64,000 bases of DNA from Kaistia dalseonensis (GTDB lineage Bacteria; Pseudomonadota; Alphaproteobacteria; Rhizobiales; Kaistiaceae): NCBI RefSeq assembly GCF_030814715.1, contig NZ_JAUSVO010000001.1, positions 1,178,001 through 1,242,000 on the forward strand. Direction: 5' to 3'. The notes under the pieces are model-generated. The model saw only the letters and a program-made list of their open reading frames with translations, had not been told where the DNA came from and made no database searches. Shown in pieces: positions 45,795-55,951 of this stretch. Position 1 is the first letter of the stretch. Each line of letters begins with the position of its first letter. The translations under genes were made by a program, and so were the position numbers.

Positions 45795-46837
45795 TCGTGG
45801 ACGAGGCCGTTCGGGTCCTCGACGGTGCCCTCGCCGACATAATCGGGCCCGATCGGGACCTTGCCGTGACCGCCGGGAATATCGAGCACATAGGTCGGCT
45901 GCGCCAGGCCCGACAGGCGGCCGCGCAAGGCCCGCATCAGCGCCCGCCCCTCCTCGATCGTCGTGCGGAAATGGCTGGTGCCCGGCGCGAGGTCGCCATG
46001 GTGCAGATAATAGGGCTTCACGCGCGCCTCGACGAAGCCACGCATCAGCGCCGCCATCGTCTCGACATCGTCATTGACGCCCTTGAGCAGCACGGTTTGG
46101 CTGACGAGCGGAATGCCGGCATCGGCGAGCCGGCCCAGCGCCGCCCGCGCCTCGCCCGACAGCTCGCGCGGATGATTGGCATGGATCGCCACATAGCAGG
46201 TCTTGCCCGTCTGGCGCAGAGCCGAGACGAGCTCGGCCGTGATCCGCGCGGGATCGACGACCGGAACGCGCGTGTGAAAACGCAGGATCTTCACATGCTC
46301 GATATCGCGGAAACGCGCCAATAGTTCGTTCAGCCGACGCGGCGCGATCACCAGCGGATCTCCGCCCGTGAACACGATCTCCCAGATCGCCGGACGCGCC
46401 CGGATGTAGTCGAGCGCCGCGGCCAGCTCCTGCTCGCCCAGCAGCGTCGGCCCGCCCGGCCCGACCGTCTCGCGGCGGAAGCAGAAACGGCAATAGACCG
46501 CGCAGACATGGACCAGCTTCAGCAGCACGCGGTCGGGATAGCGATGGACGAGGCCCTTGACCGGGCTGTGGACGTCGTCGCCGATCGGGTCGGGCAGCTC
46601 TTCCGGCAAGGTGCGCAGTTCGGCTGCGCTCGGAATGAACTGCGCCGCAATCGGATCGTTCGGATCGTCCGGGTCGATCAGGCCGGCGATCGCGGGCGTG
46701 ACCGCGACGGCATAGCGCTCAGTAACCGCCTGGAGGGTGGCTAGGTCGCGCTCCGGCACCAGCCCGGCCGCGACGAGCGCTTCCGGGCTGCGGAGCGTGA
46801 GGCTCTTTTCGAGCGGTATGACGGGAGAGCGCGACAT
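45782..46837 (-). CDS. epmB: EpmB-like lysine 2,3-aminomutase (radical SAM, PLP)
   Basis: The 351-residue protein is a KamA-family radical SAM enzyme with the iron-sulfur cysteines Cys112, Cys116 and Cys119 in CAVYCRFCFRRETVG and the PLP lysine in DIPGGHGKVPIGP near the end. Next to EpmA and EF-P it is best read as EpmB, which makes (R)-beta-lysine from lysine for the EF-P modification. Its length matches EpmB and is shorter than catabolic aminomutases. It ends 17 bases from the EpmA stop, in the same leftward unit. Confidence 0.93.
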   Translation of the reverse strand: MSRSPVIPLEKSLTLRSPEALVAAGLVPERDLATLQAVTERYAVAVTPAIAGLIDPDDPNDPIAAQFIPSAAELRTLPEELPDPIGDDVHSPVKGLVHRYPDRVLLKLVHVCAVYCRFCFRRETVGPGGPTLLGEQELAAALDYIRARPAIWEIVFTGGDPLVIAPRRLNELLARFRDIEHVKILRFHTRVPVVDPARITAELVSALRQTGKTCYVAIHANHPRELSGEARAALGRLADAGIPLVSQTVLLKGVNDDVETMAALMRGFVEARVKPYYLHHGDLAPGTSHFRTTIEEGRALMRALRGRLSGLAQPTYVLDIPGGHGKVPIGPDYVGEGTVEDPNGLVHDYGF

Positions 46838-46853
46838 GGCCGCACTCTTTCGG

Positions 46854-47912
46854 TCATTCCGTCGCCGGTGTCCAGACCACCATGTCGAGCCGCGGCGCGC
46901 CGGTCGCCAGCATCACGAGGCGGTCGAAGCCGAGCGCGATGCCCGAGGCTTCCGGCATGATCGCGAGCGCGGCGATGAAGTCCTCGTCGATCGGATAACG
47001 CTCGCCATAGACGCGCTCCTTCTCGTCCATTTCTGCGATGAAGCGGCGTCGTTGCTCCTGCGGGTCGGTCAGTTCGCCGAAGCCATTGGCGAGTTCCACG
47101 CCGCAGACATAAAGCTCGAACCGCTCGGTGACGCGCGGATCCTCGGGCTTCGGACGGGCCAAGGCGGCCTCGACGACGGGATATTCGCAGAGAATGGTGG
47201 CGCGGCCGATGCCTAGATGCGGCTCGACCTTCTCGACGATGATGCGACTGAAAATATCGCTCCAGCTATCGTCGAAGGCGACACGGATTGCCGCGGCCTC
47301 CGCCTGGGTGGCGAGGCCGTCGCGGTCGACCGAGCCGTCCGGCGCGATGGTTGCGAGCAGATCGATGCCCGCATGGTGCGCGAAGGCTTCCGCAACGCTC
47401 ACCCGGCGCGGCACGGCGAACGGGTCGGCCTCGAGCCCGCGATGGCGGAACAGGTTCGTATTGGCGGCGGTTGCGGCGAGGGCGACCAGTTCGGCGCAAT
47501 CCTCCATCAGCCGGTGATAGGGCTCGCCGGCGCGATACCATTCCAGCATGGTGAATTCGCAGGCATGGCGCGGCCCGAGCTCGCGATTGCGGAACACCGG
47601 CCCGAGCGAATAGATGCGCTCTTCCCCCGCCGCGAGCAGCTTCTTGGCCGAGAATTCCGGCGAGGTATGAAGATAGAGCGTCTCGTGCCGGCCATCCGGA
47701 AAGACGCGCTCGGTGGCGAAGGCGTGAAGATGCGCCTCATTGCCGGGCGAGCGTTGCAGCACGCCGCATTCGACCTCGACAAAGTCCGCCTCCCCGAACC
47801 ACGCGCCGATCGCGGCCTTGATACGATTGCGCGTCATCAGGAGCGGACGCCGGTCGGCATGGACATGGGGCGTCCACCAGGGATTGGCGCGGGGCGTCGT
47901 CGTCATGTCCAT
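46854..47912 (-). CDS. epmA: EF-P (R)-beta-lysine ligase EpmA
   Basis: EpmA attaches (R)-beta-lysine to a lysine of elongation factor P. The 352-residue protein is a truncated class II lysyl-tRNA synthetase without the anticodon-binding domain. Motif 2 is visible in [24 protein letters not shown] and motif 3 in [16 protein letters not shown]. The ATG at 47912 follows ggag at a short distance; a GTG just upstream and an ATG at 47906 are possible. It heads the epmA-epmB unit and is divergent from efp. Confidence 0.94.
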   Translation of the reverse strand: MDMTTTPRANPWWTPHVHADRRPLLMTRNRIKAAIGAWFGEADFVEVECGVLQRSPGNEAHLHAFATERVFPDGRHETLYLHTSPEFSAKKLLAAGEERIYSLGPVFRNRELGPRHACEFTMLEWYRAGEPYHRLMEDCAELVALAATAANTNLFRHRGLEADPFAVPRRVSVAEAFAHHAGIDLLATIAPDGSVDRDGLATQAEAAAIRVAFDDSWSDIFSRIIVEKVEPHLGIGRATILCEYPVVEAALARPKPEDPRVTERFELYVCGVELANGFGELTDPQEQRRRFIAEMDEKERVYGERYPIDEDFIAALAIMPEASGIALGFDRLVMLATGAPRLDMVVWTPATE

Positions 47913-48076
47913 CACTCTCCGGAATCGGTGCCGCTTCTGGCATGCCGATTGCGCGTTATAGCCCTGTTCGGACCGTCTTCCACGAGATTGGACTGGCGCG
48001 GCGCCGCGGAATCGCTATGGTGCGCGCCATTCTCGCGCCGGTCATTTCGGTGTGGACGCCAATCGAGGGTTATTTC

Positions 48077-48643
48077 GTGAAGGTTATCGCCAGCCAGATC
48101 CGCAAGGGCAATATCGTCGAAGTCGACGGCAAGCTCCATACGGTGCTCACCGCTGAGAGCTTCCATCCCGGCAAGGGTACGCCGACGACTCAGATCGACA
48201 TGCGCCGCCTTTCTGACGGTGTGAAGGTTTCGAACCGCTACAAGACGACCGAGCAGGTCGAGCGCGCTTTCGTCGAGGATCGCGACTTCTCGTTCCTGTT
48301 CCATGATGGTGAAGGCTTCACCTTCATGAACACCGAGAATTACGAGCAGCTGATCGTCTCGCCCGACGTGGTGGGCGACGCCGCGCCGTATCTCCAGGAA
48401 GGGATGGTCGTCCGCCTCGCCATCTTCGAGGAGCAGGCTGTCGGCATCGTGCTGCCGCAGCGCGTCACGCTCGAAGTCGTCGAGACCGAGCCGACCACCA
48501 AGGGCCAGACGGCCTCGTCCTCCTACAAGCCCGCCATCCTGTCGAACGGCGTGCGCGCGATGGTTCCCCCCCATATCGGACCGGGCACCCGCATCGTCGT
48601 GCTGACCGAAGACGGCTCCTATGTCGAGCGCGCCAAGGACTGA
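48077..48643 (+). CDS. efp: Elongation factor P
   Basis: EF-P relieves ribosome stalling at consecutive prolines. The 188-residue protein has the three-domain EF-P layout, with the KOW-like N-terminal domain ([22 protein letters not shown]) and the modified lysine Lys33 in [12 protein letters not shown]. The later [14 protein letters not shown] and [18 protein letters not shown] blocks are typical. The start is a GTG at 48077 with gaggg seven bases upstream; longer in-frame extensions are not conserved. It is divergent from epmA-epmB and ends at a strong terminator. Confidence 0.97.
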   Translation: MKVIASQIRKGNIVEVDGKLHTVLTAESFHPGKGTPTTQIDMRRLSDGVKVSNRYKTTEQVERAFVEDRDFSFLFHDGEGFTFMNTENYEQLIVSPDVVGDAAPYLQEGMVVRLAIFEEQAVGIVLPQRVTLEVVETEPTTKGQTASSSYKPAILSNGVRAMVPPHIGPGTRIVVLTEDGSYVERAKD

Positions 48644-48696
48644 AGTCCATCTGACGAATCGGGCCGGCTAAGGTCGGTGCCGACACGGCATTCAAG

Positions 48697-48731
48697 CGAC
48701 GGTCCGGCCATCCGGGCCGTCGTTTTTGTTT
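48697..48731 (+). terminator. Rho-independent terminator of efp
   Basis: An 11-bp stem (48697-48707 with 48712-48722, one T-G pair) with a 4-base loop is followed by tttttgttt. It lies 53 bases after the efp stop. Confidence 0.88.
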
Positions 48732-48862
48732 GGGCCGGGCATGCGGACGGCAATCGCGCCTCCCTTCGCCCGGCTGACGGCAGGAGGACGACGATCGTGA
48801 GCGACTTGTTCACCCTGCTCGGCTGATTGGGTATAGTTACGCGCGGCTAGGGGGCTGGCCGC

Positions 48863-50458
48863 GTGATTCATCGTCATCATTTTTGGGATTCCGGCCCCGG
48901 TTGGCAGGAGATGGGGTTCGTGCGCCAGCTTTCGACGGCTAGGCTTGCCATGCTGCTTTGCGTGCTGGGTGCGCTTTTCCTGCTCGCCATCGCAGCCGAT
49001 GTCATTCCGGACAAATACAGGGTCTTCGACACGATCGCCGCCATCCTCGCCCTGGCGACGCTTGGTCTCGCATTGGTATCGATGGGCCGTTGCCAACGCC
49101 CGGGCGGCTGCCCGCACGCTCCTCGATCGAGGCCCGATGGCCCCGACCCCGCCCGCGTCGACGCGCTGACGGGCCTGCAGAACCGCGCCGCCTTCCTCGA
49201 GGCGCTCGATGCGGCGCTCGACCGGCACTACACCGACGGACGGCACATCGGCGTCTTCATCGTCGACATCGACCGTTTCAAGCAGATCAATGCCGTCCAT
49301 GGCCATGTTACGGCCGATTCGGTGCTGGTCGAAGTCGCGCGGCGGCTGAAGTCGCTCGATACCGACCAGCTCACGGTCGCTCGGCTCGGCACGGACGAAT
49401 TCGTCCTGCTCGTCAGCAACGATATGATCGGCACCACCGTCGAGCGGCTGGCCGATCGCATCATCGACGCCCTGCAGACGCCGATCGGCACCCAGCACGG
49501 CTCGCTGCGCGTCAGTGCCACGATCGGCATCGCGACATCCGAATATCAGCATCTGAGCGGCGACGGATTGCTGCGCGCCGCCGATATCGCTCTCGGCGCC
49601 GCCAAGCGCGAGGCGCGCGGGAATTACCGCCAGTTCGAAGCGAACATGGCCGAGGCGCTCCGCATGCGCTCGACGCTGGAGCGGGACCTGCGCCGCGCTC
49701 TGACGGCTGGCGAGATCGTGCCCTATTACCAGCCGCTGATCGCCCTCGACACGGGCCGGCTTTCTGGTTTCGAGGTGCTGGCGCGCTGGAACCATCCACG
49801 CTACGGCCTGATGGCGCCGGCGGCCTTCATTCCGCTCGCCGAGGAGATCGGTCGCATCGGCGATCTGTTCCGGCAATTGCTGGCGGCGGCCTGCGCCGAT
49901 GCGCGCCAATGGCCATCCGAGATGGGCATTTCCATGAATGTCTCGCCGACCCAGTTCGCCGATCCGGAACTGGCGTCGCAGATCCTGATGACCCTGCACG
50001 ACACGGGAATTGCGCCGAAGCGGCTGGAACTCGAAATCACGGAAAGCGCGCTGGTCGACAAAGTCTCGTCCGCCCATCTGACGCTGACGACACTGCGCGA
50101 AGTCGGTGTCACCGTGGCGCTCGACGATTTCGGCACCGGCTATTCCAACCTTCGCCATCTGAGCGATCTTCCCGTCGATCGGGTCAAGATCGACAGGCTG
50201 TTCGTCGAACGGGCCCGCCAGGACATCGAGAACTGGAAGATCGTGCGCGCGATCGTCCAGTTCGCGCATGCGCTGAACCTGGAGACGACGGCGGAGGGGA
50301 TCGAGATCGCGGAAGCGGCCGATATCTTGCGCGACGTCGGCTGCGATGTCGGCCAGGGTTACTTCTTCGGCCGACCGCAATCGGCCGCCGTCACCTCGGC
50401 GTGGCTGACGGAACTGGTCCGCAATCCCATAGGCGTCCTGCCCCGGCTCGCGCTCTAG
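48863..50458 (+). CDS. GGDEF-EAL cyclic-di-GMP protein
   Basis: The product has one or two N-terminal membrane helices, a GGDEF domain (first half) and an EAL domain (second half). The GGDEF active site reads RLGTDEF, which has lost the usual second glycine, so diguanylate cyclase activity is doubtful. The EAL half keeps the key positions (FEVLARW, NVSPTQF, LELEITESAL, ALDDFGTGYSNL, VKIDRLF, TTAEGIE and QGYFFGRP), so it is probably a phosphodiesterase. Start choice is open: GTG 48863, ATG 48911, or GTG 48920, the last with the best ribosome site. Confidence 0.9.
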   Translation: MIHRHHFWDSGPGWQEMGFVRQLSTARLAMLLCVLGALFLLAIAADVIPDKYRVFDTIAAILALATLGLALVSMGRCQRPGGCPHAPRSRPDGPDPARVDALTGLQNRAAFLEALDAALDRHYTDGRHIGVFIVDIDRFKQINAVHGHVTADSVLVEVARRLKSLDTDQLTVARLGTDEFVLLVSNDMIGTTVERLADRIIDALQTPIGTQHGSLRVSATIGIATSEYQHLSGDGLLRAADIALGAAKREARGNYRQFEANMAEALRMRSTLERDLRRALTAGEIVPYYQPLIALDTGRLSGFEVLARWNHPRYGLMAPAAFIPLAEEIGRIGDLFRQLLAAACADARQWPSEMGISMNVSPTQFADPELASQILMTLHDTGIAPKRLELEITESALVDKVSSAHLTLTTLREVGVTVALDDFGTGYSNLRHLSDLPVDRVKIDRLFVERARQDIENWKIVRAIVQFAHALNLETTAEGIEIAEAADILRDVGCDVGQGYFFGRPQSAAVTSAWLTELVRNPIGVLPRLAL

Positions 50459-50629
50459 TTCAACCGCTTCCACCTAACCATGTCTTCGGCGTCGTCGCTG
50501 GCCATCCTTGACGCTTGGGGACCGCCGTGATGAAGCTCGAATCCGGCCATTGTCGCGGATCTGTCCGTCGAACGGGCCAGAACCGCGCGCAGCCAACGGT
50601 GAGCGGTCGAGATCATGGGGGAGCATTCC

Positions 50630-51937
50630 GTGCGAAATCGAATTGCAGTCATGAGTCTCTGCGTCATCGGCCTGTTCCTGGCTGCCGGCCGTCCGGCCTC
50701 GGCAGACGTTGCCGTGCCGCCATTCTACCAGGCTGTGGGCGCGCTCAAGCCGGACGGTGTTCTGGGCACGGTGCTCAAGAGCGAACCCGTCGAGACCAGC
50801 ATCCCCGGCGCCAAGGCCTGGCGGATCGCTTATGTCTCGTCGGATGTCGCAGGCGCCAAGACGATCTCGACCGGGCTGGTCGTCGCCCCGACCGGCGCGG
50901 CGCCCGAGGGAGGCCGCCCGGTGGTCGCCTGGGCCCATGGCACGACCGGCACGGCGCAGAATTGCGGTCCCTCCCAGGTGTTCGATCCGGCGCGGGAGCT
51001 GAACCAGTATTTCCTCGTCGGCGGCAATTCCTGGACCGATTACGGCCTGCCCAGCGTCGCGGAGTTCATCGCGAAGGGATATGTCGTCGTCGGAACCGAC
51101 TATCAGGGCCTCGGGGGCGGCGGAAAGCACCAATATGCGGTTGCTTCGACCAATGGCCGCGACGTGATCAATTCGATCCGCGCGGTTGCTTCGATGCAGC
51201 AGACGGGTGCCGGTAAGAAGGCCGCGATCTATGGCTGGTCGCAGGGCGGCGGCGCGACGCTGGCCGCCGCAAGCCTCGGCGACTATATCGCCGCCAAGGG
51301 AACGGCAGCCGACGGCATCGACATCGTCGGCCTGGTCGCCCTGGCGCCGGACGATGTCGCCGCGGCGGCAACCTCCGTCCCGACCGACGAGGCGACGGCA
51401 GAGGCGTTGATGGGCGGTCTCGCGACGACCTTCTCCGACAACATCTTCAACTTTTCCCACTTCGTCATGCTGATGTGGGGCAGCCAGGCGGCCTTCCCCG
51501 GCCTTGAGCTGACCGACCTCTTCACCGATGAAGGCGCCAAGCTGATCGATGCGGTCGTCTCGCAGAAATGCATGCACGCGACGTCGGATACGCTGAGCTT
51601 CAATATCGGCAGCGACTACAAGACGCTGCTGCGCGCCAAGCCGGCCAATGCGCTCGCCTGGTCGCAATCCCTGCTCAAGGGCAGCGTCGACCCGGTCAAG
51701 CCGGTGGCGCCGGTCATCATTTATTGGGGCACGGCCGACACCGTGGTGCCGCCGGTGATGGGCGAGCTCTATCGCAAGCAGATGTGTGGCCTCGGCGGCA
51801 ACGTCACGCGCGTGCAGCTCGACGGCGCGCAGACGCACTTCTCGACGCCGGGTGCCTCGGCGTCGCTCTATGTGCCGTGGATCGAGGATCGCATGGCGGG
51901 CAAGCCGATCGCAGACGGTTGCAAGACCGGCGGCTGA
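50630..51937 (+). CDS. Secreted lipase/esterase (LIP family alpha/beta hydrolase)
   Basis: The 435-residue protein has a clear signal peptide (VMSLCVIGLFLAAGRPASA) and matches the secretory lipase family. The nucleophile elbow is GWSQGGGATLAAASLG, with an oxyanion segment VVAWAHGTTGTAQNCGPS near residue 100, and likely Asp and His residues in YWGTADTVVPP and GAQTHFSTPGAS. The GTG at 50630 has ggggag in the right place; an ATG at 50615 adds five residues. It stands between the GGDEF/EAL gene and convergent pyrG, and would act on esters outside the cell. Confidence 0.88.
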   Translation: MRNRIAVMSLCVIGLFLAAGRPASADVAVPPFYQAVGALKPDGVLGTVLKSEPVETSIPGAKAWRIAYVSSDVAGAKTISTGLVVAPTGAAPEGGRPVVAWAHGTTGTAQNCGPSQVFDPARELNQYFLVGGNSWTDYGLPSVAEFIAKGYVVVGTDYQGLGGGGKHQYAVASTNGRDVINSIRAVASMQQTGAGKKAAIYGWSQGGGATLAAASLGDYIAAKGTAADGIDIVGLVALAPDDVAAAATSVPTDEATAEALMGGLATTFSDNIFNFSHFVMLMWGSQAAFPGLELTDLFTDEGAKLIDAVVSQKCMHATSDTLSFNIGSDYKTLLRAKPANALAWSQSLLKGSVDPVKPVAPVIIYWGTADTVVPPVMGELYRKQMCGLGGNVTRVQLDGAQTHFSTPGASASLYVPWIEDRMAGKPIADGCKTGG

Positions 51938-51967
51938 AGCGAGATCATATAGAGCGTCGCGCGCCTC

Positions 51968-53677
<1,710 letters not shown>

Positions 53678-53694
53678 TTACTATTCAAATGGGC

Positions 53695-53734
53695 TCAAAT
53701 AAAACGTCGCCGCACGAGATCGCACGGCGACGTT
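53695..53734 (-). terminator. Rho-independent terminator of secG
   Basis: The arms 53703-53712 and 53725-53734 are perfect 10-base inverse complements around a 12-base loop. Read leftward they are followed by TTTTATTT. The hairpin lies 22 bases after the secG stop and separates tpiA-secG from pyrG. Confidence 0.85.
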
Positions 53735-53756
53735 CAATCTGAACCGATGAGCGCGC

Positions 53757-54260
53757 TTACTGCGTGCTCGGAACCACAGGCGCCGCAGGAGCAGCGGGTG
53801 CCGGGGCAGGCGTCGCCGGAGCGGCGGGCGTTGCCGGTGTCGTGGCCGCCGGAGCCGGCGCGGTGCCCGTTGCCGGCACACCATTCGTCGGCACGGCCGT
53901 GCCGCTGGCAGGCGCCGCGGCCCCGTCTGCCGGCGCCGTGGTCTTGCGACCGGGAAGCTGGTCGAGAATGCCCTGGCCCGAATTTGCCGGCACCGAGGTC
54001 GACTGGCCCTGAATCCGATCGAGGATCGAAGCCGGACGGTCACCGAAGCGCGTCAGCAATGTCAGCGCGATCGACGTCACGAAGAACGCCGCCGCCAGAA
54101 TCGCCGTCGTTCTGGTGAGAATATTGGCCGAGCCACGCGCGGTCATGAAACCGCCGCCCCCGCCGATGCCGAGCGCACCGCCCTCCGAGCGCTGCAACAA
54201 AACAACGGCAACGAGCGCGACGACCACCATGAGGTGGATCACGATGATAACTGTCTGCAT
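53757..54260 (-). CDS. secG: Preprotein translocase subunit SecG
   Basis: SecG is the small membrane subunit that assists SecYE in protein export. The first 85 residues carry the two membrane helices and the conserved LLQRSEGGALGIGGGGGFMTARG loop. The remaining 80 residues form a long proline/alanine/threonine-rich tail, which is a common feature of alphaproteobacterial SecG and makes the protein longer than the E. coli form. It follows tpiA on the same strand and ends at the strong hairpin at 53695-53734. Confidence 0.94.
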   Translation of the reverse strand: MQTVIIVIHLMVVVALVAVVLLQRSEGGALGIGGGGGFMTARGSANILTRTTAILAAAFFVTSIALTLLTRFGDRPASILDRIQGQSTSVPANSGQGILDQLPGRKTTAPADGAAAPASGTAVPTNGVPATGTAPAPAATTPATPAAPATPAPAPAAPAAPVVPSTQ

Positions 54261-54386
54261 CGATGACTCTGATCAGGAACCTGAATTTGGCGCCTTGTAC
54301 ACGATCGATCCGATCGTTTCCAGTGCCGCAAGGTCCTCATATGGGAATGCCGGACGCGCACGCAACGGTGGCGCCCGGCCGGGACG

Positions 54387-55142
54387 TCAGGCGTAGGCGG
54401 CGGCGATGGCCAGAAAGTCGTCGGCCTTGAGGCTCGCGCCACCGACGAGAGCGCCGTTCACATCGCCAATCTTCAGGATTTCGGCCGCATTGCTCGGCTT
54501 GACCGAGCCACCATAGAGGATGCGGACGCCCTCCCCCTCTGCGCCAAAACGCGCAGCGAGACGCTTGCGGATATGGGCGTGGACCTCGGCAATATCGTCA
54601 TTCGACGGCGTAAGACCGGTGCCGATGGCCCAGACGGGCTCATAGGCGATGACGAGATTGGCGGCGGTCGAGCCCTCCGGCACCGAGCCCGCGAGCTGAT
54701 GATCGATCACATCGAGCGTCGTGCCGCCGCGCCGCTCTGATTCTGTCTCGCCGATGCAGAGAATCGCGACGAGGCCGGCCCGCCAGGCGGCTTCAGCCTT
54801 GGCGCGGACCTGGGCGTCGGTCTCCGCATGATCGGTGCGCCGCTCGGAATGGCCGACAATGACATGGGTCGCGCCCGTGTCGGCGATCATCTCGGCCGAA
54901 AGGTCGCCTGTATGGGCACCGCTCGCCTTGGCATGGCAATCCTGCGCGCCGATCGCGAGTTTCGAACCGAGCGCCACGACCGCGAAGGTCGACAGCAGCG
55001 TCGCGGGCGGGCAGATGGCGAGCTCGACCTTGCCTTTGAGGTCCGTGCCATAGCCGGACATGATCTTGCCGAGCTCCGCGGCGGAGGCCTTGAGGCCGTT
55101 CATTTTCCAATTGCCGGCGACGAGCGGCTTCAGGCTGGGCAT
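54387..55142 (-). CDS. tpiA: Triosephosphate isomerase
   Basis: TpiA interconverts dihydroxyacetone phosphate and glyceraldehyde-3-phosphate. The 251-residue protein shows all active-site parts: the lysine in [10 protein letters not shown] near residue 13, the histidine in [11 protein letters not shown] near residue 97, and the glutamate in [13 protein letters not shown] near residue 168, plus the phosphate loop [15 protein letters not shown]. It is 15 bases downstream of a PIN-domain toxin gene on the same strand, so part of its transcription may come through the toxin-antitoxin promoter. Confidence 0.97.
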   Translation of the reverse strand: MPSLKPLVAGNWKMNGLKASAAELGKIMSGYGTDLKGKVELAICPPATLLSTFAVVALGSKLAIGAQDCHAKASGAHTGDLSAEMIADTGATHVIVGHSERRTDHAETDAQVRAKAEAAWRAGLVAILCIGETESERRGGTTLDVIDHQLAGSVPEGSTAANLVIAYEPVWAIGTGLTPSNDDIAEVHAHIRKRLAARFGAEGEGVRILYGGSVKPSNAAEILKIGDVNGALVGGASLKADDFLAIAAAYA

Positions 55143-55157
55143 GAGGGAGGTTCCGAT

Positions 55158-55547
55158 TCAGATGTACATGACGAGGTCGCTATAGCCCGCCAGATGTCGA
55201 TCGTGTGTCAAGAGATGCACCTGCTCCGAAATCGCCTGCGCGACAATGAGACGATCGAACGGGTCCCCATGGAGAAGCGGCAAAGTCTCGACGGACAATG
55301 CGTGTTGCGCGGCGACAGGCAGTATCGCGACGTTGATGGCTGCGCATTCCTCGAGAAAGGTCTGCGTCGAGGCGGCAGGAGCGCTCGCCCGCCCCAGCCG
55401 TCGCTTGATCGCCACCTCCCACAGGCTGACGACCGAAACGATGACGTCATTCGATTCGTCCTCGATGATCGCCTTTGCCGCCGGCGGCAGGAGATGTGGC
55501 GAGAGGATCATCCAGATCAGGATATGCGTATCGACGATCAGCCTCAC
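55158..55547 (-). CDS. vapC: VapC-type PIN-domain toxin
   Basis: The 129-residue protein is a type II PIN-domain ribonuclease toxin. Its acidic residues are in place: Asp6 in RLIVDTHILIWM, the glutamate in VVSLWEVAIKRRLGR, and the aspartates in HGDPFDRLIVAQAI and LLTHDRHLAGY. VapC-like toxins cut tRNA or rRNA when their antitoxin is degraded. It overlaps the upstream antitoxin by four bases, the usual arrangement, and is intact, with no frameshift. The pair sits between two housekeeping genes. Confidence 0.92.
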   Translation of the reverse strand: MRLIVDTHILIWMILSPHLLPPAAKAIIEDESNDVIVSVVSLWEVAIKRRLGRASAPAASTQTFLEECAAINVAILPVAAQHALSVETLPLLHGDPFDRLIVAQAISEQVHLLTHDRHLAGYSDLVMYI

Positions 55548-55801
55548 TCGGCGTCTCCGTTGAACATCCGGGCGATGAGTTCGTCGTCGGCGTTGAACTG
55601 TTCGAGCGTCATATCCGGATACTTGCCCGCAAGCGCGCCGAGGCGCCGCTTGCCCCGGGTAGGCTGAGCCTCGATCGGCACCAGCCGCGCGACCGGCTTG
55701 CCGTTGCGCGCGATGATCACTTCCTTCTCGCTGCCGTTCTCGATCGCCTCCACAAGGCGCGACAGGTGGGTCTTGGCTTCGAGCATATTGACCTTGGTCA
55801 C
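55544..55801 (-). CDS. Phd/YefM-family antitoxin
   Basis: The 85-residue protein fits the Phd/YefM antitoxin family: an N-terminal dimerising DNA-binding part (MLEAKTHLSRLVEAIENG and EVIIARNGKPVARLVP) and a looser C-terminal tail that would bind the toxin. The start is a GTG at 55801, supported by an aaggaga site eight bases upstream; an ATG five codons later is weaker. It neutralises the PIN toxin and probably represses the shared promoter through the palindrome just upstream. Confidence 0.9.
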   Translation of the reverse strand: MTKVNMLEAKTHLSRLVEAIENGSEKEVIIARNGKPVARLVPIEAQPTRGKRRLGALAGKYPDMTLEQFNADDELIARMFNGDAE

Positions 55802-55811
55802 GGCAGCTCTC

Positions 55812-55836
55812 CTTAGTCTGGTCTGACTAGACTAAG
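55812..55836. promoter_or_regulatory. Probable toxin-antitoxin operator palindrome
   Basis: The 8-base arms 55812-55819 (cttagtct) and 55829-55836 (agactaag) are perfect inverse complements around a 9-base centre, and begin inside the antitoxin ribosome-binding site. Position and symmetry fit a self-repression operator for the antitoxin or toxin-antitoxin complex. Confidence 0.65.
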
Positions 55837-55839
55837 CTC

Positions 55840-55852
55840 AACATGACATGTT
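55840..55852. promoter_or_regulatory. Second palindrome in the antitoxin-ppiD control region
   Basis: The 13-base sequence aacatgacatgtt is a perfect inverted repeat with 6-base arms. It lies three bases beyond the first palindrome and 100 bases upstream of ppiD, so it may be a second operator of the toxin-antitoxin locus or a site of a different regulator. Confidence 0.45.
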
Positions 55853-55951
55853 TTCAATGTTTGCCGCTTTGCCTTGCTCCGCGCGGGGCACCTTTCTATG
55901 ATCGCGCGCTCGAAGCGGGGCCGGTACGATCCCGCGCGTTAGAGGACCCCT

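Noticed and set aside
48863-50458. Calling the GGDEF half an active diguanylate cyclase
   Set aside because: The motif is GTDEF instead of GGDEF, so cyclase activity is not supported by sequence.
55158-55801. Treating the toxin-antitoxin pair as part of a larger mobile island
   Set aside because: No integrase, transposase, attachment repeat or tRNA lies nearby, and both flanks are conserved housekeeping genes.
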